Positions 1 through 5,086 of a stretch of DNA of 5,443 bases are shown here, in pieces. How positions within the stretch are numbered: position 1 is the first letter of the stretch; every line of letters starts with the position of its first letter. A program made the position numbers and the translations under genes. The notes beneath the pieces were generated by a model. It saw only the letters and a list, made by a program, of their open reading frames with translations. It was not told the origin of the DNA and did not search any database. The stretch is from an uncultured Phycisphaerales bacterium (GTDB taxonomy: Bacteria > Planctomycetota > Phycisphaerae > Phycisphaerales > UBA1924): the NCBI GenBank assembly GCA_937871415.1, contig CALMQD010000263.1:1-5443 (forward strand), read 5' to 3'.

Positions 1-227
1 ACCCCGGTGCAGAGAGAGGCCACGATGGTACGGGCTCGCGGTCCGGGGGTGAAACAACCCGACCACAAGCCGAGCGGTTGCTCCATACGGCGGGCCAAGG
101 TGGGGAGTTCGCGCCCGAGCGCGATCGCTGCCGTTCGTGGATGACTCGCCTGATCGGGGAGTTTCCCCATCTCCAACTCGGGCCCGATCGACATCGCCGG
201 CCCTTCGAACCCTACTAAACTCCGGTC
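1..227. other. Region upstream of gpsA, coding status unresolved
   Basis: No recognisable gene lies here. Two readings are open. On the - strand, an ATG at 194-192 with GAAGGG six bases upstream opens a frame that runs off the left edge; it begins MSIGPELEMGKLPD and has a natural-looking amino-acid mix. Its start would lie only 33 bases from the gpsA start, leaving little room for divergent promoters. On the + strand, a frame open from base 3 ends at TAA 216-218, nine bases before gpsA, but it is rich in Arg, His and Pro and looks less like protein. Third-position GC in the - strand reading is lower than in gpsA. A short inverted repeat, GGGGA-GTT-TCCCC, lies at 156-168, and a bulged hairpin (GGTC/GACC and GGGT/ACCC arms) at 40-64. 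Neither has a T-tract. I saw no convincing promoter. Confidence 0.4.
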
Positions 228-1337
228 ATGGCTTCAAACCCCACGCGGCTCAACTCGGAGTTCGGATTGGGTGGTGTCGCCCCACCGGTCCGGCGCGTCG
301 CGATCCTCGGGGTGGGGCAGATGGGCTTGGTCTGCGCCGGGGTCCTGGGTCAGGGGGGGCGTCCGGGCCAGGGAGCGCCCGAAGTGACCATGTGGTCGCA
401 CGCCTTGGACGAGGCGGGGGAACTGACGCAGACCCGCCGCTCGCCGCGACTGCCCAACTTTGAGCTGGCCGACAGCGTGCGCGTCACGGCGGACCTGGGG
501 CGGGCGGTGCAGGGCGCGGACCTCATCGTCTCGGCGATTCCCGTGCAGTTCACGCGCTCGGTGTGGGAGCAGTTTGCCGCCGGCCACGGTCTGCGTGCAG
601 CGCTGCCGCCCGGCGCGGGCGTGGTCTCGGTCGCCAAGGGCATCGAGAACCGCACGCTTCTGCGCCCGACGCAGGTCATCGCCGATGCGCTCAAGGACGA
701 CCCCGACTCGCGCCCGCGGCCCCTCGCGGTGCTCAGCGGGCCGACGATCGCTTCGGAACTGGCGCGCGGGCTGCCGGCAACGATGATCGCCGCGTCCGAC
801 GATCGCGCGTTCGCGGAACTCGTGCAGCGACTCTTCAGCACGCCCACCCTGCGCATCTACACGCACGAGGACGTGCTGGGGGTGGAGCTTGCCGGCGCGC
901 TCAAGAACGTGATCGCGATCGCGGCGGGCGTGCTCGACGGCCTGAGCGCCGGGTACAACGCCAAGTCGGCGCTGCTGGCGCGCGGGCTGGCGGAGATCAC
1001 GCGCCTGGGCGTCGCCATGGGCGCCGCGAGCGATACGTTCTTTGGTCTTGCCGGCGTGGGCGACCTGGCGACGACCTGCTTCAGCCCCGAGGGCCGCAAC
1101 CGTTCGTGCGGCGAAGCGCTGGGGCGGGGGGTTGCCCTCGAAACCTACCTCAAGGGGCGGCAGTCGGTCGTCGAGGGTGTGGCGACGACGCGCTCGGTCA
1201 TGGACCTGGCGGCGAAATACAAGGTCGAGATGCCGATCGTCAGCGCCGTGCACGCGGTGCTCTTCGAGGGCGTGGACCCCATCGACGCGATCGGCCGCCT
1301 CATGGCGCGATCGCAGAAGGCCGAGCGCGTCCGGTGA
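228..1337 (+). CDS. gpsA: NAD(P)-dependent glycerol-3-phosphate dehydrogenase GpsA
   Basis: This cytoplasmic enzyme reduces dihydroxyacetone phosphate to sn-glycerol 3-phosphate with NAD(P)H, feeding phospholipid synthesis. The 369-residue product has the family's two domains. The N-terminal Rossmann fold starts at about residue 21, with the dinucleotide motif GVGQMG (28-33), SAIP (102-105), SVAKGIE with Lys137, and LSGPTIASELARG (169-181). The helical C-terminal domain carries LAGALKNVIAIAAG with the expected catalytic Lys226, GVGDL with Asp279, and SPEGRNR (286-292). These are family landmarks, so the call is secure. The protein is about 35-40 residues longer than a typical GpsA: roughly 20 extra at the N-terminus plus Gly/Pro-rich insertions near 41-51 and 117-130. 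ATG 228 has no evident Shine-Dalgarno. TTG 267, with GGAG six bases upstream, is an alternative start that removes 13 residues without touching the fold. The gene overlaps the next one by GTGA, suggesting coupled translation. Confidence 0.96.
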   Translation: MASNPTRLNSEFGLGGVAPPVRRVAILGVGQMGLVCAGVLGQGGRPGQGAPEVTMWSHALDEAGELTQTRRSPRLPNFELADSVRVTADLGRAVQGADLIVSAIPVQFTRSVWEQFAAGHGLRAALPPGAGVVSVAKGIENRTLLRPTQVIADALKDDPDSRPRPLAVLSGPTIASELARGLPATMIAASDDRAFAELVQRLFSTPTLRIYTHEDVLGVELAGALKNVIAIAAGVLDGLSAGYNAKSALLARGLAEITRLGVAMGAASDTFFGLAGVGDLATTCFSPEGRNRSCGEALGRGVALETYLKGRQSVVEGVATTRSVMDLAAKYKVEMPIVSAVHAVLFEGVDPIDAIGRLMARSQKAERVR

Positions 1338-1930
1338 CCGACCCGACCGACGCACCCCACGCGCAGTCCGAGGCGCGGCCGCCGGCTTCCTCGGCGGCGC
1401 AAAGGGCGCCCCACGGCCTGTGGCTCAAGGACCACCGTGGACGATCGTGCCGGGTTCATCCCGGACGCGGAGCCGCCGCGACCAGCGGCAGCGCTCCCGC
1501 GCCCGCCGAGGGAGATGCGGCCTTGGACGAGCACGCCCGCCCCGGTGTCGACTGGTCTTTCACCCTGCCGCTCATCGGGTGCCTGGGGTTCATCGGCGCG
1601 GGCGCGTGCGTGATGTCGGCGCTGGGATACGCGGCGCTCTCGACGCTCACCAAGCAGGCCCCGATTCTGCCACCGCTGGTGATGGCGTTCGTGGTCGCTG
1701 GTCTGTACGTCGCGTGGGCGTTCTGGCGCCGGCGCGTGCTTCAGCGGCGCGGGCTGGCGCAGCACCACGCGCAGGCGTGGTTGGCACGCGGACGCTGCCC
1801 GGGGTGCGGTTATTCGCTCCGCGGGCTCCAACCCGCGGGCGACGGGTGCCGCGTGTGTCCGGAGTGCGGCGGGGCATGGAGGATCGCTCCCGCCGCACCT
1901 GCCGGCGACCGGCCTACGGGCACGGCATGA
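1334..1930 (+). CDS. Two-helix membrane protein with C-terminal zinc ribbon (hypothetical)
   Basis: The product is 198 residues if it starts at GTG 1334, which overlaps the gpsA stop as GTGA. Residues 1-72 form a Pro/Ala/Gly-rich, probably disordered stretch. Two hydrophobic segments follow (about 75-103 and 111-131), then a basic stretch WRRRVLQRRG (131-140) that should lie in the cytoplasm. A zinc ribbon closes the protein: CPGC at 155-158 and CPEC at 175-178, with an extra Cys172. The CPGCGYSLRGL wording recurs in planctomycete membrane proteins of unknown function; I cannot assign a role. The start is uncertain. GTG 1437 has a good AAGGA five bases upstream but lies in another frame (see findings), and TTG 1523 has GAGGGAGA seven bases upstream and would give 135 residues still holding both helices and the ribbon. 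The C-terminal two thirds are secure. The gene end overlaps the convergent dockerin gene by 17 bp. Confidence 0.75.
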   Translation: MTDPTDAPHAQSEARPPASSAAQRAPHGLWLKDHRGRSCRVHPGRGAAATSGSAPAPAEGDAALDEHARPGVDWSFTLPLIGCLGFIGAGACVMSALGYAALSTLTKQAPILPPLVMAFVVAGLYVAWAFWRRRVLQRRGLAQHHAQAWLARGRCPGCGYSLRGLQPAGDGCRVCPECGGAWRIAPAAPAGDRPTGTA

Positions 1931-2813
1931 ACCACGCGTCGAGGTAGTCGAACAGGTCGGCGACGCCGACCGCCCCGCTCTGGTCGAAGTCACCGATCGC
2001 CCCGGCGGGCGCCGCCGGCAGGCCGAAGTAGGCGAACCAGTCCTCGAGGAACATGAACAGGTCGTCGACCGTGACGCCCCCGGTTCCGTCGACATCGGCG
2101 GGGCATGCCGCGGGGATCGTCTGCGGATTGGCGAAGAGGCCGAGGTGGTCGAGGTAGAGGTTCACGGGCGTCTCGATCATCCCGCCCGGGAAGGCCGCCT
2201 TGGACTGGAACTCGACGACCAGCCCCAGCACGCCGGCGGTGTTGAAGTTGCGTACGCCGTTGCCGACGTCGGGGTCCACGTCGGCGAACGCGCCGTACCC
2301 GATGTTGTAGACGTGGACGCCGGGCAGGAGCATGACCGGCACGGACTTCCAGCTGTCGTCGTCGCCGAGCGTGTCGATGACGCCGTCGCCGTTGTCGTCC
2401 TCCTGGATGGTGACGATCAGCGCGAGCTGCTTGCCCGCGGGAACGCCCGAGGCGTCGATGGTGATGGAGAAGAGGCTGGCGTCCGCGGCGCGCGAGAGCA
2501 TCCCGCCCGTGAGCGCGTAGTTGCCGAAGCCCACGCCCGCGGAGCGGAAGAACGCGTCGTGCTGGAAGTTGATCAGCGCGTGCGCCGATTGGCCGAAGTA
2601 GCAGGTCTGGGTCGACTGTTCGATGCTGTACGAGCCCACGCCGCCGAAGTACGAGTACAGCTTGCTGAGCATCGGGTGCCCGGGCTCGAAGTCTCCGGGC
2701 AGGAGCGTCTGGGCGTGCGCGCACTGGCCGGACATCGCGGCGGCGCAAGCCGCGGTGAGGATCGAGCGTACGACGGGCAGTCTCGGGGGTTGGTGGCGGA
2801 AGAGCGGCTGCAT
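1914..2813 (-). CDS. Exported protein with C-terminal GC-type dockerin-like anchor
   Basis: The 299-residue product begins with a signal peptide: a basic n-region up to Arg16, a hydrophobic core ILTAACAAAM, and a likely cut after AHA (Ala34|Gln35). The body (about 36-235) is rich in Gly, aromatic residues and beta-prone stretches and contains DDNGDGVID (139-147), a partial calcium-loop pattern D-x-N-x-D-G-x-I. The C-terminus has two dockerin-like EF-hand loops, Asp240-x-Asp242...Asp251 followed by LFMFLEDWF, and Asp275-x-Asp277...Asp286 followed by LFDYLDAWF. They are framed by Cys237 (CPAD) and Cys298 (PCP). Tandem repeats of this type recur at the end of many exported Phycisphaerales proteins, where they are thought to act as a sorting or attachment tail; the body resembles no enzyme I recognise. 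ATG 2813 is supported by AAGGAGA four bases upstream. The stop lies within the end of the convergent zinc-ribbon gene. An internal role for the DDNGDG loop is inference. Confidence 0.88.
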   Translation of the reverse strand: MQPLFRHQPPRLPVVRSILTAACAAAMSGQCAHAQTLLPGDFEPGHPMLSKLYSYFGGVGSYSIEQSTQTCYFGQSAHALINFQHDAFFRSAGVGFGNYALTGGMLSRAADASLFSITIDASGVPAGKQLALIVTIQEDDNGDGVIDTLGDDDSWKSVPVMLLPGVHVYNIGYGAFADVDPDVGNGVRNFNTAGVLGLVVEFQSKAAFPGGMIETPVNLYLDHLGLFANPQTIPAACPADVDGTGGVTVDDLFMFLEDWFAYFGLPAAPAGAIGDFDQSGAVGVADLFDYLDAWFMPCP

Positions 2814-2854
2814 GGGGTCTCCTTGTGCGGGTGTGGATGGGACGTTGGGTCAAG

Positions 2855-2884
2855 GCGGCGGAACGGCTTTCGTCGATCCGCCGC
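2855..2884. repeat. Inverted repeat between the two exported-protein genes
   Basis: GCGGCGGA at 2855-2862 is matched perfectly by TCCGCCGC at 2877-2884, with a 14-base loop that can itself pair ACG with CGT (2863-2865 with 2871-2873). It lies in the 106-base gap between the small exported protein and the dockerin gene. On the transcribed - strand no T-tract follows (the next bases are CTTGACC), so it is not a standard intrinsic terminator. It could be a processing or stabilising hairpin, or chance in GC-rich DNA. Confidence 0.45.
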
Positions 2885-2919
2885 GAGAAAACACGTGGAG
2901 TCCGGACGGGAGCGTCGGA

Positions 2920-3348
2920 TCAGCGGGCCGCGAACGTGCCCGAGAGCGAGCCGACCGAGATGGTGTCGCCGGCGTTCAGGCGCGGGAAGTCCTGAGGGAT
3001 CGGGGCCTCTTCATCGTTCGGGTTGTCGTCGACGGTCTGGGTGACGAGCTCGATCTTCGCCGCGCCCAGCGCGTTGGTCGTGACCGTGCCGAAGAGATTG
3101 CCGTTGACACGGACCTCGAGGGTCTCGTTGGGGGCGGCGCCGTTGATCTCGACGTTGAACTTCTGGATGAGCACCGCGCCCGAGAGGCGTTCGCGATAGT
3201 CGCCCTTGGCTTCCAGCGCCGTGCCGGTGCGCATGCGGGCGAGCAGGCGGAGGTTCCAGCCGCCCGCGGCCTGCGCGGGCTGGGCGATCAGGGACATCGC
3301 CGCGACAACGATCGCGAGCGAGAACAGCGAGAGGAACTTGCGGAACAT
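2920..3348 (-). CDS. Small exported protein of unknown function
   Basis: The 142-residue product has a clear signal peptide: MFRK, a hydrophobic core to about residue 22, and a predicted cut at AQA|AGG (Ala27|Ala28), leaving a mature protein of about 115 residues. The mature part is probably all-beta. A strand-rich core FNVEINGAAPNETLEVRV is followed by NGNLFGTVTTNALG and a C-terminal AGDTISVGSLSGTF (126-139). An acidic linker (DDNPNDEEAP, 107-116) lies between. Short planctomycete secreted proteins with 'GTVTTNALG' and 'GDTVxVGxLSGTF' wording come to mind, but I know no assigned function. There are no cysteines, lipobox or membrane anchor, so secretion to the periplasm or outside is expected. 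ATG 3348 is backed by AAAGGA seven bases upstream. A sigma-54-type promoter lies about 104 bases upstream, with a structured leader between. The dockerin gene follows after 106 bases and may be co-transcribed. Confidence 0.85.
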   Translation of the reverse strand: MFRKFLSLFSLAIVVAAMSLIAQPAQAAGGWNLRLLARMRTGTALEAKGDYRERLSGAVLIQKFNVEINGAAPNETLEVRVNGNLFGTVTTNALGAAKIELVTQTVDDNPNDEEAPIPQDFPRLNAGDTISVGSLSGTFAAR

Positions 3349-3382
3349 GAGTGGGTCCTTTCAGGGTGTGAAGAGGCAATCG

Positions 3383-3405
3383 GCGGCGTCCACGCTGGAC
3401 GCCGC
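3383..3405 (-). promoter_or_regulatory. Leader hairpin upstream of small exported protein
   Basis: GCGGCGTCC (3383-3391) and GGACGCCGC (3397-3405) form a perfect 9-bp stem with a 5-base loop. The hairpin lies 34 bases before the start codon, inside the leader expected from the sigma-54 promoter. No T-tract follows on the - strand, so it is not a terminator. It could stabilise the mRNA or affect access to the AAAGGA site. Confidence 0.5.
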
Positions 3406-3408
3406 GTG

Positions 3409-3430
3409 CCGGTAGCAGCTCTCCGACCGG
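3409..3430 (-). promoter_or_regulatory. Second leader hairpin
   Basis: CCGGT (3409-3413) pairs with ACCGG (3426-3430) around a 12-base loop. It is separated from the neighbouring 9-bp hairpin by three bases, so the leader would fold as two adjacent stem-loops. The stem is short, and pairing by chance is possible at this GC content. Confidence 0.3.
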
Positions 3431-3438
3431 CGGCGGAG

Positions 3439-3450
3439 GTTCGATCGAAC
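3439..3450. promoter_or_regulatory. Perfect 12-bp palindrome at predicted transcription start
   Basis: GTTCGATCGAAC is its own reverse complement. It lies immediately downstream of the start point predicted for the sigma-54 promoter (about 3452), covering roughly +3 to +14 of the transcript. That is where a repressor operator could block initiation. It also contains CGATCG, a hexamer frequent across this window, so the core may reflect a genome-wide motif instead of a specific operator. Confidence 0.4.
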
Positions 3451-3461
3451 ATGAGTCTCGA

Positions 3462-3479
3462 TTGCAACACCCGTGCCAA
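3462..3479 (-). promoter_or_regulatory. Sigma-54 (RpoN) -24/-12 promoter
   Basis: Read on the - strand, the site is TTGGCACG-N4-TTGCAA. This matches the established sigma-54 consensus YTGGCACG-N4-TTGCW at every conserved base, with the obligatory GG-N10-GC spacing. It is intergenic and correctly oriented. The predicted start is about base 3452, an A on the transcribed strand, giving a leader of about 104 bases to the small exported protein. Promoters of this class need an ATP-dependent enhancer-binding protein, so the gene downstream is probably switched by a specific signal. A chance match of this quality in 5.4 kb is very unlikely. Confidence 0.78.
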
Positions 3480-3683
3480 CGCAAACCGCGACCGGCGACT
3501 CCCCCGACGCCGCTCCGCACGACCGCCGCAAACCCCTGCAAATGCCGACGTTTCGTGCTGTGGCGGTTCGACGAAGGGCGGCCCGCGCGCGCCCGGCGCC
3601 CGGCCGAAGCGCCGAACCCTGGGGCACGATGGCCACAGTTCCCGCGCGCGGCCAGCCCAGGCCACACACGCCGGGCGCGCACG

Positions 3684-3714
3684 AAAAAACCCGCCGGGCG
3701 ATCCCGGCGGGCTT
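3684..3714 (-). terminator. Intrinsic terminator of the thioredoxin gene
   Basis: On the - strand, CCCGCCGGG and CCCGGCGGG (3711-3703 and 3698-3690) form a perfect 9-bp stem around a 4-base loop, followed directly by six Ts (3689-3684). It begins about 30 bases after the TAA at 3746-3744. This is a textbook rho-independent terminator and isolates the thioredoxin gene from the sigma-54-driven genes downstream. Confidence 0.93.
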
Positions 3715-3743
3715 GAGTGAACCGATCGAGCGGTCTCCGCTCC

Positions 3744-4832
3744 TTACTTCTTGTACTTCTCGAGCGTGTCCTGCATCTCCGTCTTCATCTCTTCGTCGGT
3801 GGTCTTCTCGACCGCCTTGGTCTGGAACTCGACGGCCTTGGCCTTGTCGCCCTTCTCGAAGTAAGCACGCGCGAGCGTGTCGAGGATCATGCCGTCCTCG
3901 AACTTGGTGAGTTCGGCGGCGCGCTGCGCGGCCTTGAGCGCCAGGTCGAGGTCGCGTTTCTCGAGGCTCTCGTCGTCCAGGATCCGCCACGCGACGTCGT
4001 TGAGCGCCTGGGCGTTGTCCTTGTACGTCGTCGCCACGAGCTGATTGCCGTAGGCGAACGCGGCGGTGTAGTCCTTCTTGCCGTTGAGCAGCACGGAGAA
4101 CTTCATGCTGGCGGCCTGTTCGGCGTGCGAGGCGTCGAGCGAGGCATAGGTGTCGACGGCCTTGAGCGCCGCGTCCCAGTCCTTGCTCTTGGCCGCGGTG
4201 CTGAACTCCTTCATCGTGGTCTCGGCCTTGGCCTCCATCTCCATCTGCTTCTTGGCGTCGAACTTGCCGGTGACGATCTGGCCCAGGACGGATTCGAGGT
4301 ACGACATCGGGTGGCCGATCCAGGCGATCTTGCCCTCGCGGTCCACGACGAACGCCGTGGGGATTCCGCCCTGACCGGAGGCCTCCATCCAGGCCTTGTC
4401 CGTCGCGCGCTTCTTATCGACGGCGACGGTGTAGTCCATCTTGTCGCCCATCTTGTCGACGAACTTCTTCACGATCTCGGTGCTCTTGTCGGAGCTCGAG
4501 ATGCCGATGAACGTCACGCCCTGGCTCTTGTACTTGTGGGCCATCTCCGTGAGGTGGGGGATCGAGACGCGGCACGGGCCGCACCACGTCGCCCAGAACT
4601 CGACGACGTAAACCCGTCCCTTCTCCAGGCCGGTGATCGGTTCGCCCTTGACCCAGTCGGCGATGGTGATCGCGGGCGCGTTGTCGCCGACTTTCAGCGC
4701 GGCGGTCGACTCCTGCTGCGACCCGGTATCCATCGGATCGTCGGCGTAGGCCGCGGGGGCGCTGACGAACAGCGCGGTGCAGGCCGCCATGGCCACGAGC
4801 GACAAAGCCGTGCGAACGTTTCGGGCAGACAT
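3744..4832 (-). CDS. Exported TlpA-like thioredoxin with TPR-like tail
   Basis: The 362-residue product is predicted to act outside the cytoplasm as a thiol-disulfide oxidoreductase. A signal peptide (hydrophobic core about 9-25) is followed by a likely cut after AYA (Ala30|Asp31). The thioredoxin/redoxin domain runs from about 45 to 190. It has the lead-in VGDNAPAITIADWVKG, the strand VYVVEFWATW, the active site WCGPC with Cys84 and Cys87, and the cis-proline in GGIPTAF (Pro158), followed by VVDREGKIAWIG. The remainder (about 190-362) is helical, charged and Lys/Ala-rich. Residues 293-343, with ALKAAQRAAEL, LDTLARAYFEKGDKAKAVEFQTKAVE, look like a TPR pair. TPR-tailed TlpA proteins are seen in planctomycetes; the tail probably binds a partner or substrate. 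ATG 4832 has GAAGGAGA five bases upstream. The gene is monocistronic at its 3' end because of the strong terminator. The exact substrate cannot be told. Confidence 0.93.
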   Translation of the reverse strand: MSARNVRTALSLVAMAACTALFVSAPAAYADDPMDTGSQQESTAALKVGDNAPAITIADWVKGEPITGLEKGRVYVVEFWATWCGPCRVSIPHLTEMAHKYKSQGVTFIGISSSDKSTEIVKKFVDKMGDKMDYTVAVDKKRATDKAWMEASGQGGIPTAFVVDREGKIAWIGHPMSYLESVLGQIVTGKFDAKKQMEMEAKAETTMKEFSTAAKSKDWDAALKAVDTYASLDASHAEQAASMKFSVLLNGKKDYTAAFAYGNQLVATTYKDNAQALNDVAWRILDDESLEKRDLDLALKAAQRAAELTKFEDGMILDTLARAYFEKGDKAKAVEFQTKAVEKTTDEEMKTEMQDTLEKYKK

Positions 4833-5086
4833 CCGTTTCTCCTTCAGAGTGCTGTTGATCCGACGTCAAGCGCCGGGCGACGCGGCGAAGCCGGGACGCG
4901 CCGCGCGCGGACGACAGGCCCGGCGCACGGCTCAAGTGTGCTTCTATCTTACAGGTGTTGGACGCCCCAGCCGCGAAACCGTTTCATCGGTGGACAACCG
5001 CAGAGTGGGGCCCGGCAGTGGGGGGCGTGTGAAAAGGCCGTGATTTGCAATGTGTACGGTGATCGCTCGGCGGGAGCGATCGCGGA
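4833..5086 (-). promoter_or_regulatory. Leader and promoter region of the thioredoxin gene
   Basis: This 254-base gap should contain the thioredoxin promoter. The best -10 candidate on the - strand is TAAGAT (4951-4946), four of six bases of the standard hexamer, but no good -35 lies at 16-18 bases. A small palindrome, GAAAC-C-GTTTC (4975-4985), lies just upstream and resembles LacI-family half-site arrangements. Between the -10 and the start codon the leader could fold into a nested structure: outer arms GCGCCGGGC (4870-4878) and GCCCGGCGC (4918-4926), inner arms CGCGGCG (4881-4887) and CGCCGCG (4899-4905). The repeats are perfect as listed; function is inference. Confidence 0.35.
5061..5081 (-). 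terminator. Hairpin just after the Lys/His-rich gene
   Basis: GATCGCTC (5061-5068) and GAGCGATC (5074-5081) form a perfect 8-bp stem with a 5-base loop. It begins five bases after the TGA at 5089-5087. No T-tract follows on the - strand (the next bases are ACCGTACACA), so it is at best an atypical terminator or a 3'-end protecting hairpin. Confidence 0.4.

Larger units (their letters stand above)
3349..3743. other. Gene-free region: promoter, leader and terminator
   Basis: These 395 bases contain no frame with convincing protein character. From right to left (in the direction of transcription) they hold the terminator of the thioredoxin gene, a GC-rich stretch (about 3490-3680), the sigma-54 promoter, and the leader of the small exported protein. 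Within the GC-rich stretch I see possible activator-type repeats: TTCGT-N14-ACGAA at 3552-3575, and the heptamer CTGTGGC at 3558-3564 (+) and again at 3638-3632 (-). These are short, and their role is speculative. Confidence 0.6.

Noticed and set aside
45..66. 23S rRNA-like phrase (GTGAAACAACCCGACC)
   Set aside because: The flanking bases do not continue the 23S match on either side, so it is a short chance similarity.
563..1333. Upstream extension of the zinc-ribbon frame inside gpsA
   Set aside because: The frame is open but reads as Arg/Gly-rich shadow sequence; the true gene begins at or after the GTGA overlap.
234..1355. Long open frame on the - strand opposite gpsA
   Set aside because: Arg/His/Ala-rich composition typical of antisense shadows of GC-rich genes; gpsA motifs on the other strand are unambiguous.
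1781..1800. Second sigma-54-like site (TTGGCACG...GCTGC) on the + strand
   Set aside because: The GG-to-GC spacing is one base short, the -12 element is poor, and it encodes part of the zinc-ribbon protein.
2145..3044. Long + strand frame opposite the dockerin gene
   Set aside because: Val/Arg/Glu-rich shadow of two clearly coding - strand genes that have signal peptides and ribosome sites.
3349..3430. Glycine-riboswitch-like words on the - strand (GGAGAG, GCCGAT, CTGAAAGGAC)
   Set aside because: The words occur in roughly the right order, but the conserved GCCGAAGGxGCAA core and the third stem are missing, and GAAAGGAC is simply the ribosome-binding region.
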